Assembly: GCF_000332095.2 (NCBI RefSeq)
Contig: NZ_KI913949.1
Coordinates: 1,884,511-1,948,510 of the forward strand
Direction of reading: 5' to 3'
Length of the DNA: 64,000 bases
From: Leptolyngbya sp. PCC 6406
GTDB taxonomy: Bacteria > Cyanobacteriota > Cyanobacteriia > Phormidesmidales > Phormidesmidaceae
The notes below the pieces were generated by a model. It made no database searches, had not been told where the DNA came from, and saw only the letters and a program-made list of their open reading frames with translations. Positions 1 through 9,137 of this stretch are shown one piece after another. The position numbers and the translations under genes are program-made. Position 1 is the stretch's first letter. The number at the start of each line of letters is the position of its first letter.

Positions 1-2
1 TC

Positions 3-389
3 GATAGCACTGCCCGTCGCTTTGAGATTTACTACGACGAAAACGGTCGCCGTTCCCGTCACACCCGTCCTTTTTATCTAGAAGACCTCGATCGCTTTGA
101 GAAACTTTGGGGAATTCTAAAAACTCTGGAAACCTCCCAACGCCATCAGGTGATTCACACCATTGAGGCGATCCGCGAAACCTGGCATGGGCAAAATGAG
201 CAGGAATTCCTTATGGATCCAGTATTTCAGCAATTCGTCGCTGACACACTCGCCAATGCCGCATGGCCGAAAAATAAGAAATGGCGAGATTTTTCTGAGG
301 GGGAGCGTCAGCAACTTATTCAAGCTGGAGTGCGGGGCGAACTGGCTGATCTGGCAGACTTGTATATGGAAATTTTAAAAGAGCGGTAA
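3..389 (+). CDS. C-terminal part of a type III CRISPR Cas10/Cmr2-like protein (cut by window start)
   Basis: The reading frame is open from base 3 to a TAA at 387-389, giving the last 128 residues of a protein that begins outside the window. The visible part is mostly charged helix, as in the C-terminal helical domain of Cas10. It contains the stretches RPFYLEDLDRFEKLW and AGVRGELADLADLYMEIL. It lies 11 bp upstream of a Cmr4-like gene, in the place where cyanobacterial Cmr operons carry the large Cas10 subunit or Cmr3. The HD and GGDEF/palm domains that would prove Cas10 are not in view, so the assignment rests on context and on the feel of the C-terminus. A Cmr3 or another large subunit remains possible. 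Confidence 0.55.
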   Translation, partial: DSTARRFEIYYDENGRRSRHTRPFYLEDLDRFEKLWGILKTLETSQRHQVIHTIEAIRETWHGQNEQEFLMDPVFQQFVADTLANAAWPKNKKWRDFSEGERQQLIQAGVRGELADLADLYMEILKER

Positions 390-400
390 GGAAAACACCT

Positions 401-1369
401 ATGGCAACCTATAAACGGCAACGCTACCTATTTATGACCCTCGACCCCGTGCATATTGGCACTGGTGGCTATCGCCTGGGACGGGTAGACAACAGCATCG
501 TGCGCGAACCGGGCACCAAAATTCCCAAAATTCCCGGCACTAGTTTGCATGGAGCCGCACGATCCTATGCCGCCCAAATGTATGGAACTCCAGAAGCCGC
601 AGGGCAAGATCAAAAAGGTATTACTGACCCTGAAACGAATCCAGTTTGTTACACCTTTGGCTATTTGAATTCAGGGAGTGGTGACGATCCATCAAAACCC
701 AAAAAGAAAGAAGTTGCTTATTCTGGTGTAGTAAATATCTTTGATGCCTATGTGTTGCTGTTTCCCGTGCATTCAATGGTGGGGCCAGTGTGGGTGAGTA
801 CGGTGGAGCGGTTAGAGGATGCAGGCTTTACCGTCAGCACTCTGCCTAATTCTTGGAATACTAACCAAGCAGTATTGAATTGGCAGCGTACTGATCCGCT
901 TAATTTGGGTTGGTTGATGTTGGGTGTTGCAGGGCAGGCAACGATAACGGCACCCTCAGATTGGCAAAATGAACCACGCTATCAGGCTGTCAAGAGAATT
1001 GTTCTTGTGCAAGATTCCCTCTTTAGCCAAATCGTGAACAGCAATCTGGAAGTGCGGACATCGGTGGCGATCAACCCTGAAACTGGAGCAGCCGAAGATG
1101 GCGCACTGTTTACCTACGAAGCCATTCCTCGTGCCACATTTCTCATCGCAGAGGTGGTGCTAGATGATTACCGTCACGCATTTCCTGAGATCACGAAAAC
1201 ATTACCAGGGGAAGATTCCTGGAATGATTCATTGGATGTAGTGAAATCAGGATTTCGTATGATCGAGTGGCTAGGTGTAGGGGGTCTGGGCACACGCGGG
1301 TTTGGACGAATGGCAGTCGTTGGTGAGCCAGCAGAGGTAACGTTTGCTAGCAACGGAGACAACCCATGA
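401..1369 (+). CDS. Cmr4-like RAMP (Cas7) backbone subunit of a type III effector
   Basis: This 322-residue protein has the Cas7/RAMP layout. Near the N-terminus are HIG (residues 18-20) and VDNSIVREPGTKIPKIPGTS (29-48), matching the Cmr4 pattern of a glycine-rich start, an Asp followed by a hydrophobic strand and Arg-Glu, then IPGTSLHG. Asp30 is the candidate target-RNA cleaving residue by comparison with Cmr4. A glycine-rich loop (292-303) closes the fold. In Cmr complexes this subunit polymerises along the crRNA and cuts bound target RNA at regular intervals. AAGGAA precedes the ATG. The stop overlaps the next start as ATGA at 1366-1369, so the two are translationally coupled. Confidence 0.8.
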   Translation: MATYKRQRYLFMTLDPVHIGTGGYRLGRVDNSIVREPGTKIPKIPGTSLHGAARSYAAQMYGTPEAAGQDQKGITDPETNPVCYTFGYLNSGSGDDPSKPKKKEVAYSGVVNIFDAYVLLFPVHSMVGPVWVSTVERLEDAGFTVSTLPNSWNTNQAVLNWQRTDPLNLGWLMLGVAGQATITAPSDWQNEPRYQAVKRIVLVQDSLFSQIVNSNLEVRTSVAINPETGAAEDGALFTYEAIPRATFLIAEVVLDDYRHAFPEITKTLPGEDSWNDSLDVVKSGFRMIEWLGVGGLGTRGFGRMAVVGEPAEVTFASNGDNP

Positions 1370-1806
1370 ATGATACGCCGATAAACCTCGATCGCCTCGC
1401 TGCGAAATATGCCCAAGTAGTAATTGTTAACACGGAAGATAGCAAGCCGAAAGACATAGAAAATACGGTTACTAAAGCATTGGGTGTACTGCAAGAAGAT
1501 GGCGTATATGCCTGCTTTCTTTACTTGCTAGCAAAAGAAAAGGAATCGGGTAAGAAAATTATTGAACAGATGCTGGATCTGCTTGAAGAATTAGGATTTG
1601 GCTGGAAGAAACCAGCGAAAGATAACAAAACCGATTTATCTCCTGATGTTGCTCTGAAGCATATTACCGATTATGTAACTCAAGATCTAGAGCGACTTTT
1701 GTTAACGAAAGAAACATTAGAGCAGATGCTAATTTATGCCCGCTATGGGGCAAAGGCGCGGAAAGATGCAGAGCCAGAGAATGGGCAAGCGGAGGAAAAA
1801 CAGTAA
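1366..1806 (+). CDS. Cmr5-like small subunit (Cas11) of the type III effector
   Basis: A 146-residue, strongly helical and charged protein. The block ENTVTKALGVLQEDGVYACF (28-47) followed by LYLLAKEKE is the typical Cmr5 helix pair, with the conserved pattern of a hydrophobic helix, Gly-Val and an aromatic. In Cmr complexes the small subunit forms the inner belly filament that contacts target RNA. It is wedged between Cmr4 and another RAMP gene, overlapping the first by 4 bp (ATGA) and the second by 1 bp (TAATG). The C-terminal tail (about 125-146) is rich in Glu, Lys and Gln and probably disordered. Position and length support the call more than any single motif. Confidence 0.7.
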   Translation: MNDTPINLDRLAAKYAQVVIVNTEDSKPKDIENTVTKALGVLQEDGVYACFLYLLAKEKESGKKIIEQMLDLLEELGFGWKKPAKDNKTDLSPDVALKHITDYVTQDLERLLLTKETLEQMLIYARYGAKARKDAEPENGQAEEKQ

Positions 1807-2675
1807 TGCCTTGGGCAGCTTATCGCGTAGTGTTTAAGCTCAAATCTCCCATGCACATTGGCTGCGGCAAAGTGGGCAACGTGCAGCGCACCCGCTCCTA
1901 TGTGACTGGACGAGTATTTTGGGGCGCACTCACGCTGCGGCTTACTCGTGATGCAACCAGTGGATCGGCAACCGATTCTAAGCAGTACAAGACTTTTGGA
2001 GATCAGGTAAATAGCCACTTAGCGTTCACCTATTTCTATCCAGCGATCGCAAAGCCTAAAAAAAGTCACTCAGAAGAGAATCAAAATAATCATCCAGATT
2101 ATGAAATTCCCTTTCCCTGGGATAACGAAAGTCAGTTTCGTCGGCGTTTTCTCAGCAGCTACACCAGCACTGCCCTGGCCTATCCCCAACAAGCAGTCGA
2201 TGAAGGGTTACTCCATGAAGTAGAGTTTCTCTCACCACGCACGTTAGACCAGGGCGAACAGGTTTATCTGGTGGGCTACGTGTTTGAGAAAGAAGGCTGT
2301 GACCTCCAGTGGCAAGATGCCTGTCAACGTTTACAAATGGGGGGGGAGCGGGGCTATGGCTGGGGTGATGTCAAATGTGGTGAGGTGAACCCACTAGGGA
2401 TAGGGGATCATCATTTGTTTGGTGGACGGGCGGTTTTTATCGACAACGAGGAACACGCGCTCGTCGAGACAACGCGACTGTTAGCCCACACTTCAGCAGC
2501 AGAGGTATCAGCAACGGGTGAGATTGAACCGTTAGTGGGTCGTGAATGGAAGGTGGCTAACCAGGCTGGACAGCATGTCGAAAAGTTTGCTGATCCTTGC
2601 TGGGTGCCGGGGAGTAACGTGGCGCGATCGCAGTTCTTCAAGATTGAAAAGTTTGGTATTTGGCATTCAGCGTAG
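1806..2675 (+). CDS. RAMP-superfamily protein, last gene of the type III operon (Cmr6/Cmr1/Csx10-like)
   Basis: This 289-residue protein starts with a RAMP strand and MHIGCG (16-21), then RSYVTGRVFWGALTLRL (30-46), which resembles the IPGS-K-G..R element of Cas7 and Cas5 relatives. GGERGYGWG (179-187) is the conserved glycine-rich loop. About 100 residues follow that I cannot assign. The protein may cap the crRNA filament, as Cmr1 or Cmr6 does; which of these it is cannot be decided by eye. The start codon shares its A with the stop of the Cmr5-like gene. No further cas gene follows: the operon ends at a 19-bp bidirectional terminator facing fusA. Confidence 0.65.
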   Translation: MPWAAYRVVFKLKSPMHIGCGKVGNVQRTRSYVTGRVFWGALTLRLTRDATSGSATDSKQYKTFGDQVNSHLAFTYFYPAIAKPKKSHSEENQNNHPDYEIPFPWDNESQFRRRFLSSYTSTALAYPQQAVDEGLLHEVEFLSPRTLDQGEQVYLVGYVFEKEGCDLQWQDACQRLQMGGERGYGWGDVKCGEVNPLGIGDHHLFGGRAVFIDNEEHALVETTRLLAHTSAAEVSATGEIEPLVGREWKVANQAGQHVEKFADPCWVPGSNVARSQFFKIEKFGIWHSA

Positions 2676-2747
2676 GTTTAACGTCCTATCCCTTAGTCAG
2701 CAAGCTCTCTAGGGGTTTGTTGCCCTTTAAGGAAAGAAAGAATCTAC

Positions 2748-2789
2748 AAAGAACAGCCCGATGGAACTTTTTCCATCGGGCTGTTCTTT
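2748..2789. terminator. Bidirectional intrinsic terminator
   Basis: A perfect 19-bp stem (2748-2766 with 2771-2789) and a 4-nt loop CTTT separate the converging Cmr-type operon and fusA. The stem starts with AAA and ends with TTT, so each direction has a short A/T tract. It can terminate both transcripts. Confidence 0.9.
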
Positions 2790-2812
2790 ATTTAGCGAAA
2801 GGGGAAGGTGGC

Positions 2813-4906
2813 CTAGGAAGCAGCAGCAGCCAAGCGTTCTTTGGTTTCTGCAATCACCTCTTCCGCCACATTCTTGGGACAGGGAGCGTAGTGGGAGAAG
2901 GACATGGAGAACTGGCCCCGTCCAGAGGACATGGTGCGCAGATCGCCGATGTAGCCAAACATCTCACTCAGGGGTACTTCAGACTTGATGCGGACCCCCG
3001 TGGGGCCAGCCTCTTGCCCTAGGATCATGCCGCGACGACGGTTGAGGTCGCCGATGACATCCCCCATGTAGTCCTCAGGCGTAAAGACATCCACCTTCAT
3101 AATCGGCTCCAGCAGTTGGGGGCCAGCCTTGGGTAGGGACTGACGGTAGGCCGCCTTAGCCGCAATCTCAAACGCGATCGCAGAGGAGTCCACCGGGTGA
3201 TAGCCGCCATCGGTGAGGGTCACCTTCAGGTCCACCACCGGGAAACTCGCCAAGGGACCCTTATCTACACTGGTGGCAAAGCCCTTCTGCACCGCAGGCC
3301 AAAATTCCCGAGGCACATTCCCCCCCGTCACCTTGGACTCAAACTGGAAGCTCGAGCCCACCTCACCGGGTTCGATGATGTAGTCGATCTTGGCGTATTG
3401 GCCTGAGCCCCCGGACTGCTTCTTGTGGGTGTAGCTGTCTTGCAGCACCTTGGTAATGGATTCTCGGTAGGCCACCTGAGGTTTGCCCACTTCCACTTCC
3501 ACACCGTAGGTACGACGCAGAATATCCACCTTGATGTCTAGATGAAGTTCCCCCATCCCCTTCATGATGGTTTCGCCGCTCTCCTGGTCCGTTTCCACAT
3601 AGAAAGAAGGATCCTCCTGCACCATCTTGGTGAGAGCCGCCCCCATCTTCTCGTTTTCCCCCTTTTTCTTGGGGAAGACGGCGATGGAAATCACCGGGTC
3701 GGGAAAGACCATGGGTTCCAGGGTCGCGGGTTGCTTGGGATCACAGAGGGTATGCCCAGTCTGGACATTTTTCAGACCCACTAGGGCCACGATGTCTCCG
3801 GCTTGGGCAGAATCCACCTCTTCCCGAGAGTTGGCATGCATTTCCACAATGCGGCCAATGCGCTCGGTTTTACCCGTGGCGGTATTCAATATCGTGTCCC
3901 CCTTATTCAGGGTGCCGGAGTAGAGACGGGTAAAGGTGAGGGCTCCAAAGCGGTCGTCCATGATCTTGAAGGCCAGCGATCGCAGGGGCTTCTCAGGATC
4001 CACAATGGCGAACTTGCCCGTCTCATTCCCCTCTAGATCCACCTCTGGCTGGGGATTCACCTCCGTCGGGTTGGGGAGATAATCGACCACCGCATCCAGC
4101 ACCAACTGCACCCCCTTGTTTTTAAAGGAGGAGCCGCAGTAAGTGGGGAAGAAGACCAGATCCCGAGTGCCCTTGCGGATGCAGCGCTGAATTTCCTCAA
4201 TGGAGATCTCTTCCCCATCCAGGTACTTCATCATCGCCTCATCGTCCTGCTCCACCGCTAGTTCCACTAGGGCTTCACGGTACTCCTCCACCTGATCCTT
4301 CATATTAGCGGGGACATCGGTGATCTCATAGTTCAGGGGATCCCCAGACTCATCCCAGATCCAGGCTTTGCGGGTGAGCAGATCCACCACGCCCTTGAAC
4401 TCCAGTTCCGTGCCGATGGGGAGCACCATCACCAAGGGTTGGGCAGCGAGGATTTCCTCCACCTGCTTCACCACACGGAAGAAATCCGCGCCAGTGCGGT
4501 CCAGCTTGTTCACATAGATGATCCGCGCCACCTTGGAGTCGTTGGCATAGCGCCAGTTGGTTTCTGACTGGGGCTCCACACCGCCGGAACCGCAGAACAC
4601 ACCAATACCGCCATCCAGCACCTTCAGAGAGCGGTATACCTCAATCGTGAAGTCCACGTGACCGGGGGTGTCAATAATGTTGAGCTGGTGCTCTTTCCAA
4701 AAACAAGAGGTCGCAGCGGACTGAATCGTAATACCGCGCTCTTGCTCCTGCTCCATGAAGTCGGTGGTAGCGGCACCGTCATGGACTTCACCAATTTTAT
4801 GAATTTTGCCCGTGAGCTTTAGAATCCGCTCAGTAGTGGTCGTCTTGCCTGCGTCCACGTGCGCGAAGATGCCAATGTTGCGATAGCGCGTGATGTCTTT
4901 TTTCAT
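2813..4906 (-). CDS. fusA: Translation elongation factor G, stand-alone paralogue
   Basis: EF-G, 697 residues from the ATG at 4906. GTPase motifs are clear: AHVDAGKT (15-22), the switch region [15 protein letters not shown] (56-70), DTPGH (79-83) and NKLD (133-136). Domains II to V follow, ending in the conserved [14 protein letters not shown] region. The upstream in-frame extension to 5020 lacks EF-G similarity and is rejected as a start. The gene stands alone, away from rpsL, rpsG and tuf, so it is probably the second cyanobacterial EF-G (the Synechocystis Sll1098-like paralogue) and not the str-operon copy; this is inferred from context and the [10 protein letters not shown] variant. It ends at the shared terminator with the CRISPR operon. 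Confidence 0.95.
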   Translation of the reverse strand: MKKDITRYRNIGIFAHVDAGKTTTTERILKLTGKIHKIGEVHDGAATTDFMEQEQERGITIQSAATSCFWKEHQLNIIDTPGHVDFTIEVYRSLKVLDGGIGVFCGSGGVEPQSETNWRYANDSKVARIIYVNKLDRTGADFFRVVKQVEEILAAQPLVMVLPIGTELEFKGVVDLLTRKAWIWDESGDPLNYEITDVPANMKDQVEEYREALVELAVEQDDEAMMKYLDGEEISIEEIQRCIRKGTRDLVFFPTYCGSSFKNKGVQLVLDAVVDYLPNPTEVNPQPEVDLEGNETGKFAIVDPEKPLRSLAFKIMDDRFGALTFTRLYSGTLNKGDTILNTATGKTERIGRIVEMHANSREEVDSAQAGDIVALVGLKNVQTGHTLCDPKQPATLEPMVFPDPVISIAVFPKKKGENEKMGAALTKMVQEDPSFYVETDQESGETIMKGMGELHLDIKVDILRRTYGVEVEVGKPQVAYRESITKVLQDSYTHKKQSGGSGQYAKIDYIIEPGEVGSSFQFESKVTGGNVPREFWPAVQKGFATSVDKGPLASFPVVDLKVTLTDGGYHPVDSSAIAFEIAAKAAYRQSLPKAGPQLLEPIMKVDVFTPEDYMGDVIGDLNRRRGMILGQEAGPTGVRIKSEVPLSEMFGYIGDLRTMSSGRGQFSMSFSHYAPCPKNVAEEVIAETKERLAAAAS

Positions 4907-5202
4907 AACTGTGTCTCTTTCAGTGGGATAACCGTTTGTGACCACGTTTGGGGGGTGGCTCAGGATGGGCTGGCCTACCCTTGTAGTCATTGCGGACTGG
5001 ATCTCAATCACGCGGAACATGACTTCAAGCTTTCTGTGGCCGTGGCGACAGCGCCAGTGCTTAACACATTGTAAATCTTTGCAGTCCCCAGGTGAAAGAG
5101 GGCAGAAGGTTCAGGGACGAATCTGGCTCTACCCTGGGCGAAGCAGTACGTCTAAACTACAATAAAGATGAACTGGTTTTTGCGGTGATTTCTAGGTGAG
5201 AT

Positions 5203-5592
5203 ATGGCCATGGCTAGCCTTATTCCCTCTGGTGAGGTTTCCTTTGCTTCTCCCCTCTGGGAGAGCGTGCGCTTTCGCCGTGCTAAGGACAAGAAGGGCTG
5301 GGCGCTATTAGGCATTCCTCGGCCTGTATATCCCTTGGTGGCATTGCGACTGTTTGAACTTCAGGCACGAATGATCAGCCGCCATGAAACGGATGACTTT
5401 ACAAGTCTGCTCTTTGAAGCCTCTCCTAATCTAGCGGCAAAGTTGGCCTGTGTGTTTCCCGCCCCTCCGGGGTGTGACACGCTGAAGGTGTCGGAAACGC
5501 GCGATCGCATTCTCTCGGGCAAAGCCGCTAATTCTGCCAAAGCCCTCTCCCAACGCCCCGACCCCGCTGATTTAGAGGCAGAGGCCGCTTAG
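5203..5592 (+). CDS. Hypothetical protein, 129 aa
   Basis: No family is recognised. Two in-frame ATGs (5203 and 5209) are preceded by AGGTGA very close by; either could start translation. The protein has an Arg/Lys-rich first third with the run KDKKGWALLGIPRPVYP (29-45), a helical middle (about 45-85) and an Ala-rich tail (about 105-129). There is no signal peptide and no membrane segment. It is transcribed away from fusA, with which it shares a 296-bp upstream region. Codon use with HIP1 octamers inside the frame supports a real gene. Confidence 0.55.
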   Translation: MAMASLIPSGEVSFASPLWESVRFRRAKDKKGWALLGIPRPVYPLVALRLFELQARMISRHETDDFTSLLFEASPNLAAKLACVFPAPPGCDTLKVSETRDRILSGKAANSAKALSQRPDPADLEAEAA

Positions 5593-5630
5593 GGAGGTGC
5601 AATTAAATAACGCCGTCACCCCCCTGCATC

Positions 5631-5798
5631 GGGCGCGGAAACCGCGCCCCTACCGCGACATCCTGCATTGGGCGCGGCATCTCTGCGGTGCATTGCTTCG
5701 CGTTGTTGAAGCCACGCCTTAGCGTTATGCACCCTACGAGAAATTCAATTCAAAACTACGGCGACATTCTACATTGGGCGCGGAAACCGCGCCCCTAC
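5631..5798. repeat. GC-rich palindromic repeats (GGGCGCGG...CCGCGCCC family)
   Basis: The core GGGCGCGGAAACCGCGCCCC occurs at 5631-5650 and again at 5776-5795, with a partial copy near 5669-5678. The same core is present in reverse near 62436-62455. It is a short self-complementary intergenic repeat of the kind common in cyanobacteria. The stretch between copies holds no gene. Confidence 0.8.
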
Positions 5799-5936
5799 CC
5801 TCACACCCCTACCCTCACACCCCTACCCTCACACCCCATCACCCTCACACCCTCACACCCTCACACCCCATCACCCTCACACCCCATCACCCTCACACCC
5901 TCACACCCTCACACCCCATCACCCCATCACCCCCTA
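5791..5936. repeat. Tandem short repeat (CCCTCACA / CCCCATCA octamers)
   Basis: About 145 bp built from CCCTCACA, CCCCTA and CCCCATCA units in irregular order. The strand bias is extreme: almost no G on the plus strand. Open frames that cross it are products of the repeat, not genes. A related array of the complementary octamers lies at 62155-62325. Confidence 0.9.
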
Positions 5937-6100
5937 CAAATGAGACTTTAATCTCCATGCCGCACTGCCAGGGACGATACCCTGGGCGGATCGTGCTACA
6001 GTCACGCCATTAGTTGTGCTGTAGACACCCTTTCAGAAGGGGGAATCCAGGTTTCGGGTGGTCGTTGCTCGGATTAGGTGTTCCCCCATCTCCACCGCCC

Positions 6101-7060
6101 ATGGTCGAGGGAATTCCCCATCGTCGGATTAGCTATCGTCTATTGCTCACTACTCTGTGGGTAACACTATTGGTGGTGGGGGTAGAAGCGATCGCGGCCT
6201 GGACCAGCCAATCTTTACTTCTACTTGCCGAAGCGCTGCATACCCTCATTGATGCCTTTGGCACTGGCCTCAGCCTAGTGGCTGTCGCTGCCCCTCAGCG
6301 GCCTTTGGGGCGAGAGGTGCTGGGCCATGGTCGCACTGAGGTGGTGGGCAGTCTACTGATGGTGGCCTTTCTGGGGTTCACGGGCATCAGTCTGCTTTTA
6401 GCTGCCCTTCAGCAGGGCATGGCCGCTGTCAATCAGCGCAGCCCAGCCTTTCCCGTCACGATGGATCGCCCGGTGCTGTATTTGATCGGGAGCCTCATGG
6501 TTTGTTCCCTGGGACTGGCCCTCTATGTCCACTATCGCAGCCGCAGTTTGGGGAGCCTGTCCTTGGCCCTCAATGCCCGCCACCTGCTGACGGATGGCTG
6601 GCTATCGGGGGTGACTCTGGCAGGACTTGTGGCCATTTGGCAGGATCAGACCTGGGTTGATCCGCTGCTGGCGGCCATTCTCACGGTGCTGGCGGTGCGC
6701 AGTCTGTGGCGGGTGCTGAATAGCCATGTCCCCATGCTGCTGCGACCGATGGCGATCGCACCGGAGGCCATAGCCCACATTGCCACCCAGGTTGAGGGGG
6801 TGACCCGTTGTATCCGCATTCGTTCCCGAGGGCTGGTGGGGCGTCAGGTGTGGGTGGAGCTACACCTTGCCGTCCATCCGGAGTTTCTCGGGGTGGCCCA
6901 TCTGGTGGGGGAACGGGTGGATGCTGCTCTGCGCCACCAGTACGGCCCCATTCGCACTCAAATTTGGGTGGAGGAATCCCAACCGCCCCCTTCTGCCTAT
7001 CTGGAGCGACCCGATACCCCTTGGCCCCAAACCCCGTCTCCAGAGACGGATTGGTTGTGA
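6101..7060 (+). CDS. Cation diffusion facilitator (CDF) family metal exporter
   Basis: A polytopic membrane protein of 319 residues from the ATG at 6101; an in-frame TTG at 6014 would add 29 unlikely residues. The CDF zinc-site pattern is present twice: ALHTLIDAFG (His47, Asp51) in the second membrane segment and ARHLLTDGWLSG (His161, Asp165) in the fifth. A C-terminal cytoplasmic domain of about 90 residues follows, ending in a Pro-rich tail. Family members export Zn, Co, Fe or Mn by proton antiport as dimers. The His-x3-Asp form of both half sites is typical of Zn/Fe-type members, but the substrate cannot be read from sequence alone. Confidence 0.88.
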   Translation: MVEGIPHRRISYRLLLTTLWVTLLVVGVEAIAAWTSQSLLLLAEALHTLIDAFGTGLSLVAVAAPQRPLGREVLGHGRTEVVGSLLMVAFLGFTGISLLLAALQQGMAAVNQRSPAFPVTMDRPVLYLIGSLMVCSLGLALYVHYRSRSLGSLSLALNARHLLTDGWLSGVTLAGLVAIWQDQTWVDPLLAAILTVLAVRSLWRVLNSHVPMLLRPMAIAPEAIAHIATQVEGVTRCIRIRSRGLVGRQVWVELHLAVHPEFLGVAHLVGERVDAALRHQYGPIRTQIWVEESQPPPSAYLERPDTPWPQTPSPETDWL

Positions 7061-7105
7061 CTTTAGGGATCTGCGGGTTAATAGTTTACCCAGTGGCCAG
7101 GTTTT

Positions 7106-7131
7106 CTCCCTTCGGGAGACGCTACGCGAAC
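7106..7131. repeat. Short cyanobacterial intergenic repeat (CTTCGGGAGACGCTACGCG type)
   Basis: CCCTTCGGGAGACGCTACGC in the short gap after the CDF gene is a familiar dispersed cyanobacterial motif. A related but diverged GCTTCGCG-rich copy lies at about 44280-44340. No gene is present in 7061-7224. Confidence 0.5.
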
Positions 7132-7224
7132 GACATCGCTCAACCTTCAGTGATCGAGGGCTGAGCGGAGTCGAAGCCCGATCGGCGGGTAGTTTATTTT
7201 CCTGTAAGTCCCTTAGTTGTGACT

Positions 7225-7839
7225 CTACTGGGCGATGCCCATGGGGCCGAGGTAGCGAGTGAGGTAGGGGGAAAAGACTTCGTAGATCAGGGTCAGGGGG
7301 CTGCCGTGATGCCAAAACAGATAATGGCGACCCCAGAAGGGACCACGCTGGCCAAAGGCTCGCTCTAGATCGGGGGAGTGGCCGTAGTAGATGCCCTGAA
7401 CATCGCGATACAGTTCCGTCCTCAGTCGAGCTAGGTTGGCCCAGATGGGGAGGGCGCGGTTTTGCAGATATTCGTCTACGTGGCTAGCTTCCCACCAAGA
7501 GGTGGCGTAGGCTAGCCGTTGGCCGGAGGCGGTGCGGAGCCACACCTGACGCCGTAGCCGAGGGCCGGGGACGACGCGGATCACATCGGGGGCGCTGTCT
7601 AGATCCATGCCAATCAGGGACATGTCGATCACGTCTACTTCGGTGCGATCGCGGGTCAGTAGTTGCAAGTGCCGCGTGGGGGAGCCGTCTCCTAGCAGGA
7701 GCATCTGCCATGGGGGGGAGAGTTGATCGTGGGGAAGTCCCCGCTGCACTACCGTTTCACCTCCCTGCCAGAGGATATCCAAGGGATACCAGGGTGCGGG
7801 GCGGGCGGCGTCTTTGAGGGGGCTGACAGCGGAAACCAA
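7225..7839 (-). CDS. Chorismate lyase-like protein (DUF98), plastoquinone head-group synthesis
   Basis: The 204-residue protein belongs to the UbiC/DUF98 chorismate pyruvate-lyase superfamily. It matches the cyanobacterial branch (Synechocystis Sll1797 type), which makes 4-hydroxybenzoate from chorismate, the first step of plastoquinone-9 synthesis. The C-terminal half shows LRTELYRDVQGIYYG, then FWGRHYLFWHHGSPLTLIYE and VFSPYL; the Glu of LIYEVF corresponds to the conserved active-site acid of the family. There is no signal peptide. It is monocistronic and convergent with the CDF gene. Confidence 0.8.
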   Translation of the reverse strand: MVSAVSPLKDAARPAPWYPLDILWQGGETVVQRGLPHDQLSPPWQMLLLGDGSPTRHLQLLTRDRTEVDVIDMSLIGMDLDSAPDVIRVVPGPRLRRQVWLRTASGQRLAYATSWWEASHVDEYLQNRALPIWANLARLRTELYRDVQGIYYGHSPDLERAFGQRGPFWGRHYLFWHHGSPLTLIYEVFSPYLTRYLGPMGIAQ

Positions 7840-7936
7840 AATCGTTTACAGATTTACAAAAATTTATTTCCCCCTGTCATGATAGTACGGAAGCCTCTGT
7901 CCTGGGTGCTTCCTGGGATTATGCAGCGGCCTGGGA

Positions 7937-8518
7937 TCACGCTGGATGGGCGATGGCTTCAATCACTCGGCGCATTTGGGCGAGGCTGGTGGGGAGTTCT
8001 CGCCGCATACTCTGCTCCACAAAGAAGCCCGGTAGGGGAATCAGTGGTGTGGCTTGGACAGTGAAGGTGAGCAGGGTACCCAACCGCCAAGGAGCCAGGG
8101 CAAAACTGGCGGTAAAGTCCGCTAGGGTGCCCCGTTCCATGACAAATTGCAGGCGGTGGGGGGGATGGGTTTGGACTCGTAGGTATACCTCTACCTCGGC
8201 CCCTAGCCCTAGGATGGATTTCCGCCCCACCTGATAGATGCGGGGCTGGCCCTGGTCGGTGGGGGCAATCGCCTCGCTGTGGGTCATTTCAGGGAAGTAG
8301 TCTACCCAGCGGGGGTAGTCGGTGAGGTGGGGCCACAGGGCATCTGGGAAAATACGGAGGGATAGGGTGGCACTGACGTGGCCTCCGGTGAACCCATGGG
8401 GTTGGGCCGTGACCAGAATTTTCCCCCGACTCAGGGCATCGCGATCTCGGGTAGAGGGATATTGGTTATTGCCCTGCCAACTTGCGATCGCGCTTTGGGA
8501 TAAGGCTTGACTAACCAT
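7937..8518 (-). CDS. SRPBCC-family (polyketide cyclase/coenzyme Q-binding-like) protein
   Basis: The start is set at the ATG at 8516-8518 because GGAGG lies 7 nt upstream; a longer in-frame start at 8590 lacks such a site. The 193-residue product has the START/SRPBCC fold signature. A helix-loop FPDALWPHLTDYPRWVDYFP is followed by strands binding a hydrophobic ligand (YQVGRKSILGLGAEVEVYL, GTLADFTASFALAP) and a long C-terminal helix (FFVEQSMRRELPTSLAQMRR). Such proteins bind lipids or quinones; the ligand here is unknown. It is divergent from the small membrane protein at 8802. Confidence 0.7.
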   Translation of the reverse strand: MVSQALSQSAIASWQGNNQYPSTRDRDALSRGKILVTAQPHGFTGGHVSATLSLRIFPDALWPHLTDYPRWVDYFPEMTHSEAIAPTDQGQPRIYQVGRKSILGLGAEVEVYLRVQTHPPHRLQFVMERGTLADFTASFALAPWRLGTLLTFTVQATPLIPLPGFFVEQSMRRELPTSLAQMRRVIEAIAHPA

Positions 8519-8801
8519 GGGGATATCCTCCAGAGGGGAGATACTGAAGGGGCAAGGCGCGACCCACCTCAAGGATGGGGTTTTGACCATCGCGCCGACA
8601 CTCCATCCTTAGTATTTCCAAGGTGGCGCAGAATATATCGCCTGACTGTATCAATCTATGCAAAGAAATGATGTTTTTAGGGAGAAATGGGGAGAGGCGA
8701 AGCAACCCGTGCGCTATGGGGGACTTGATCTGGGAAAAGTAGCGAAAATCCCGCTCCATGGCAGAATGGGGACGCCCCCGTTAGACAGTGCTGCTGGACC
8801 C

Positions 8802-8987
8802 ATGCGCGGAAATTCTAACCTGGCCATGACCATTCTGCTCAACATTGTGGGGGTGATGCTGGTGCTGAGCGCCGCCCTGCTCTTGCTTCGAGGGGTGGGG
8901 TGGATTAACCAAATTCCCGGCTTTGTGATCTGGGCCATGGTTCTGGCCGCTATTGGCATCGGCATTCTGGGCGGCGTGCGGCGCTAA
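8802..8987 (+). CDS. Small two-helix membrane protein, paralogue 1
   Basis: A protein of about 61 residues from the ATG at 8802; a second ATG at 8826 is also possible. It has two hydrophobic helices (about 9-30 and 38-57) separated by a short loop. The second half, LLRGVGWINQIPGFVIWAM, lines up with TLRGLSLLAFLPGLVLWILL of the next gene, so the two are tandem paralogues with the shared pattern LRG..(8)..PG.V.W. There is no known function. The frame is open further upstream to 8658, but those residues are polar and unlike the paralogue. Confidence 0.6.
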   Translation: MRGNSNLAMTILLNIVGVMLVLSAALLLLRGVGWINQIPGFVIWAMVLAAIGIGILGGVRR

Positions 8988-8990
8988 GGC

Positions 8991-9119
8991 ACCCGGATCC
9001 TTAGTAATTCAATTCTTGTGGCCTAGGCATCTTGCCTGACCGTGGACAGCCGGGACGGCTATCCCACGTTATTTGATCTCTACTCTTTTTGATCTCTAAC
9101 TCTTTTTGATCTCTACTCT
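8991..9119. repeat. Dispersed palindromic repeat, copy 1, with a 3x TTTTTGATCTCTACTC tail
   Basis: Bases 8991-9080 match 20223-20313 at most positions, including the self-complementary pairs AGGCATCTTGCCT and AGCCGGGACGGCT. The tail 9070-9119 is a tandem run of TTTTTGATCTCTA(A)CTC. The copy begins just after a stop codon, as does the second copy. Confidence 0.85.
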
Positions 9120-9137
9120 CAAGGAGAGACTGCAACG

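Noticed and set aside
2660-5165. Plus-strand open frames over fusA
   Set aside because: They are antisense to a complete EF-G gene with no ribosome sites or families.
5688-6013. His/Pro/Thr-rich open frames
   Set aside because: Products of the octamer tandem repeat.
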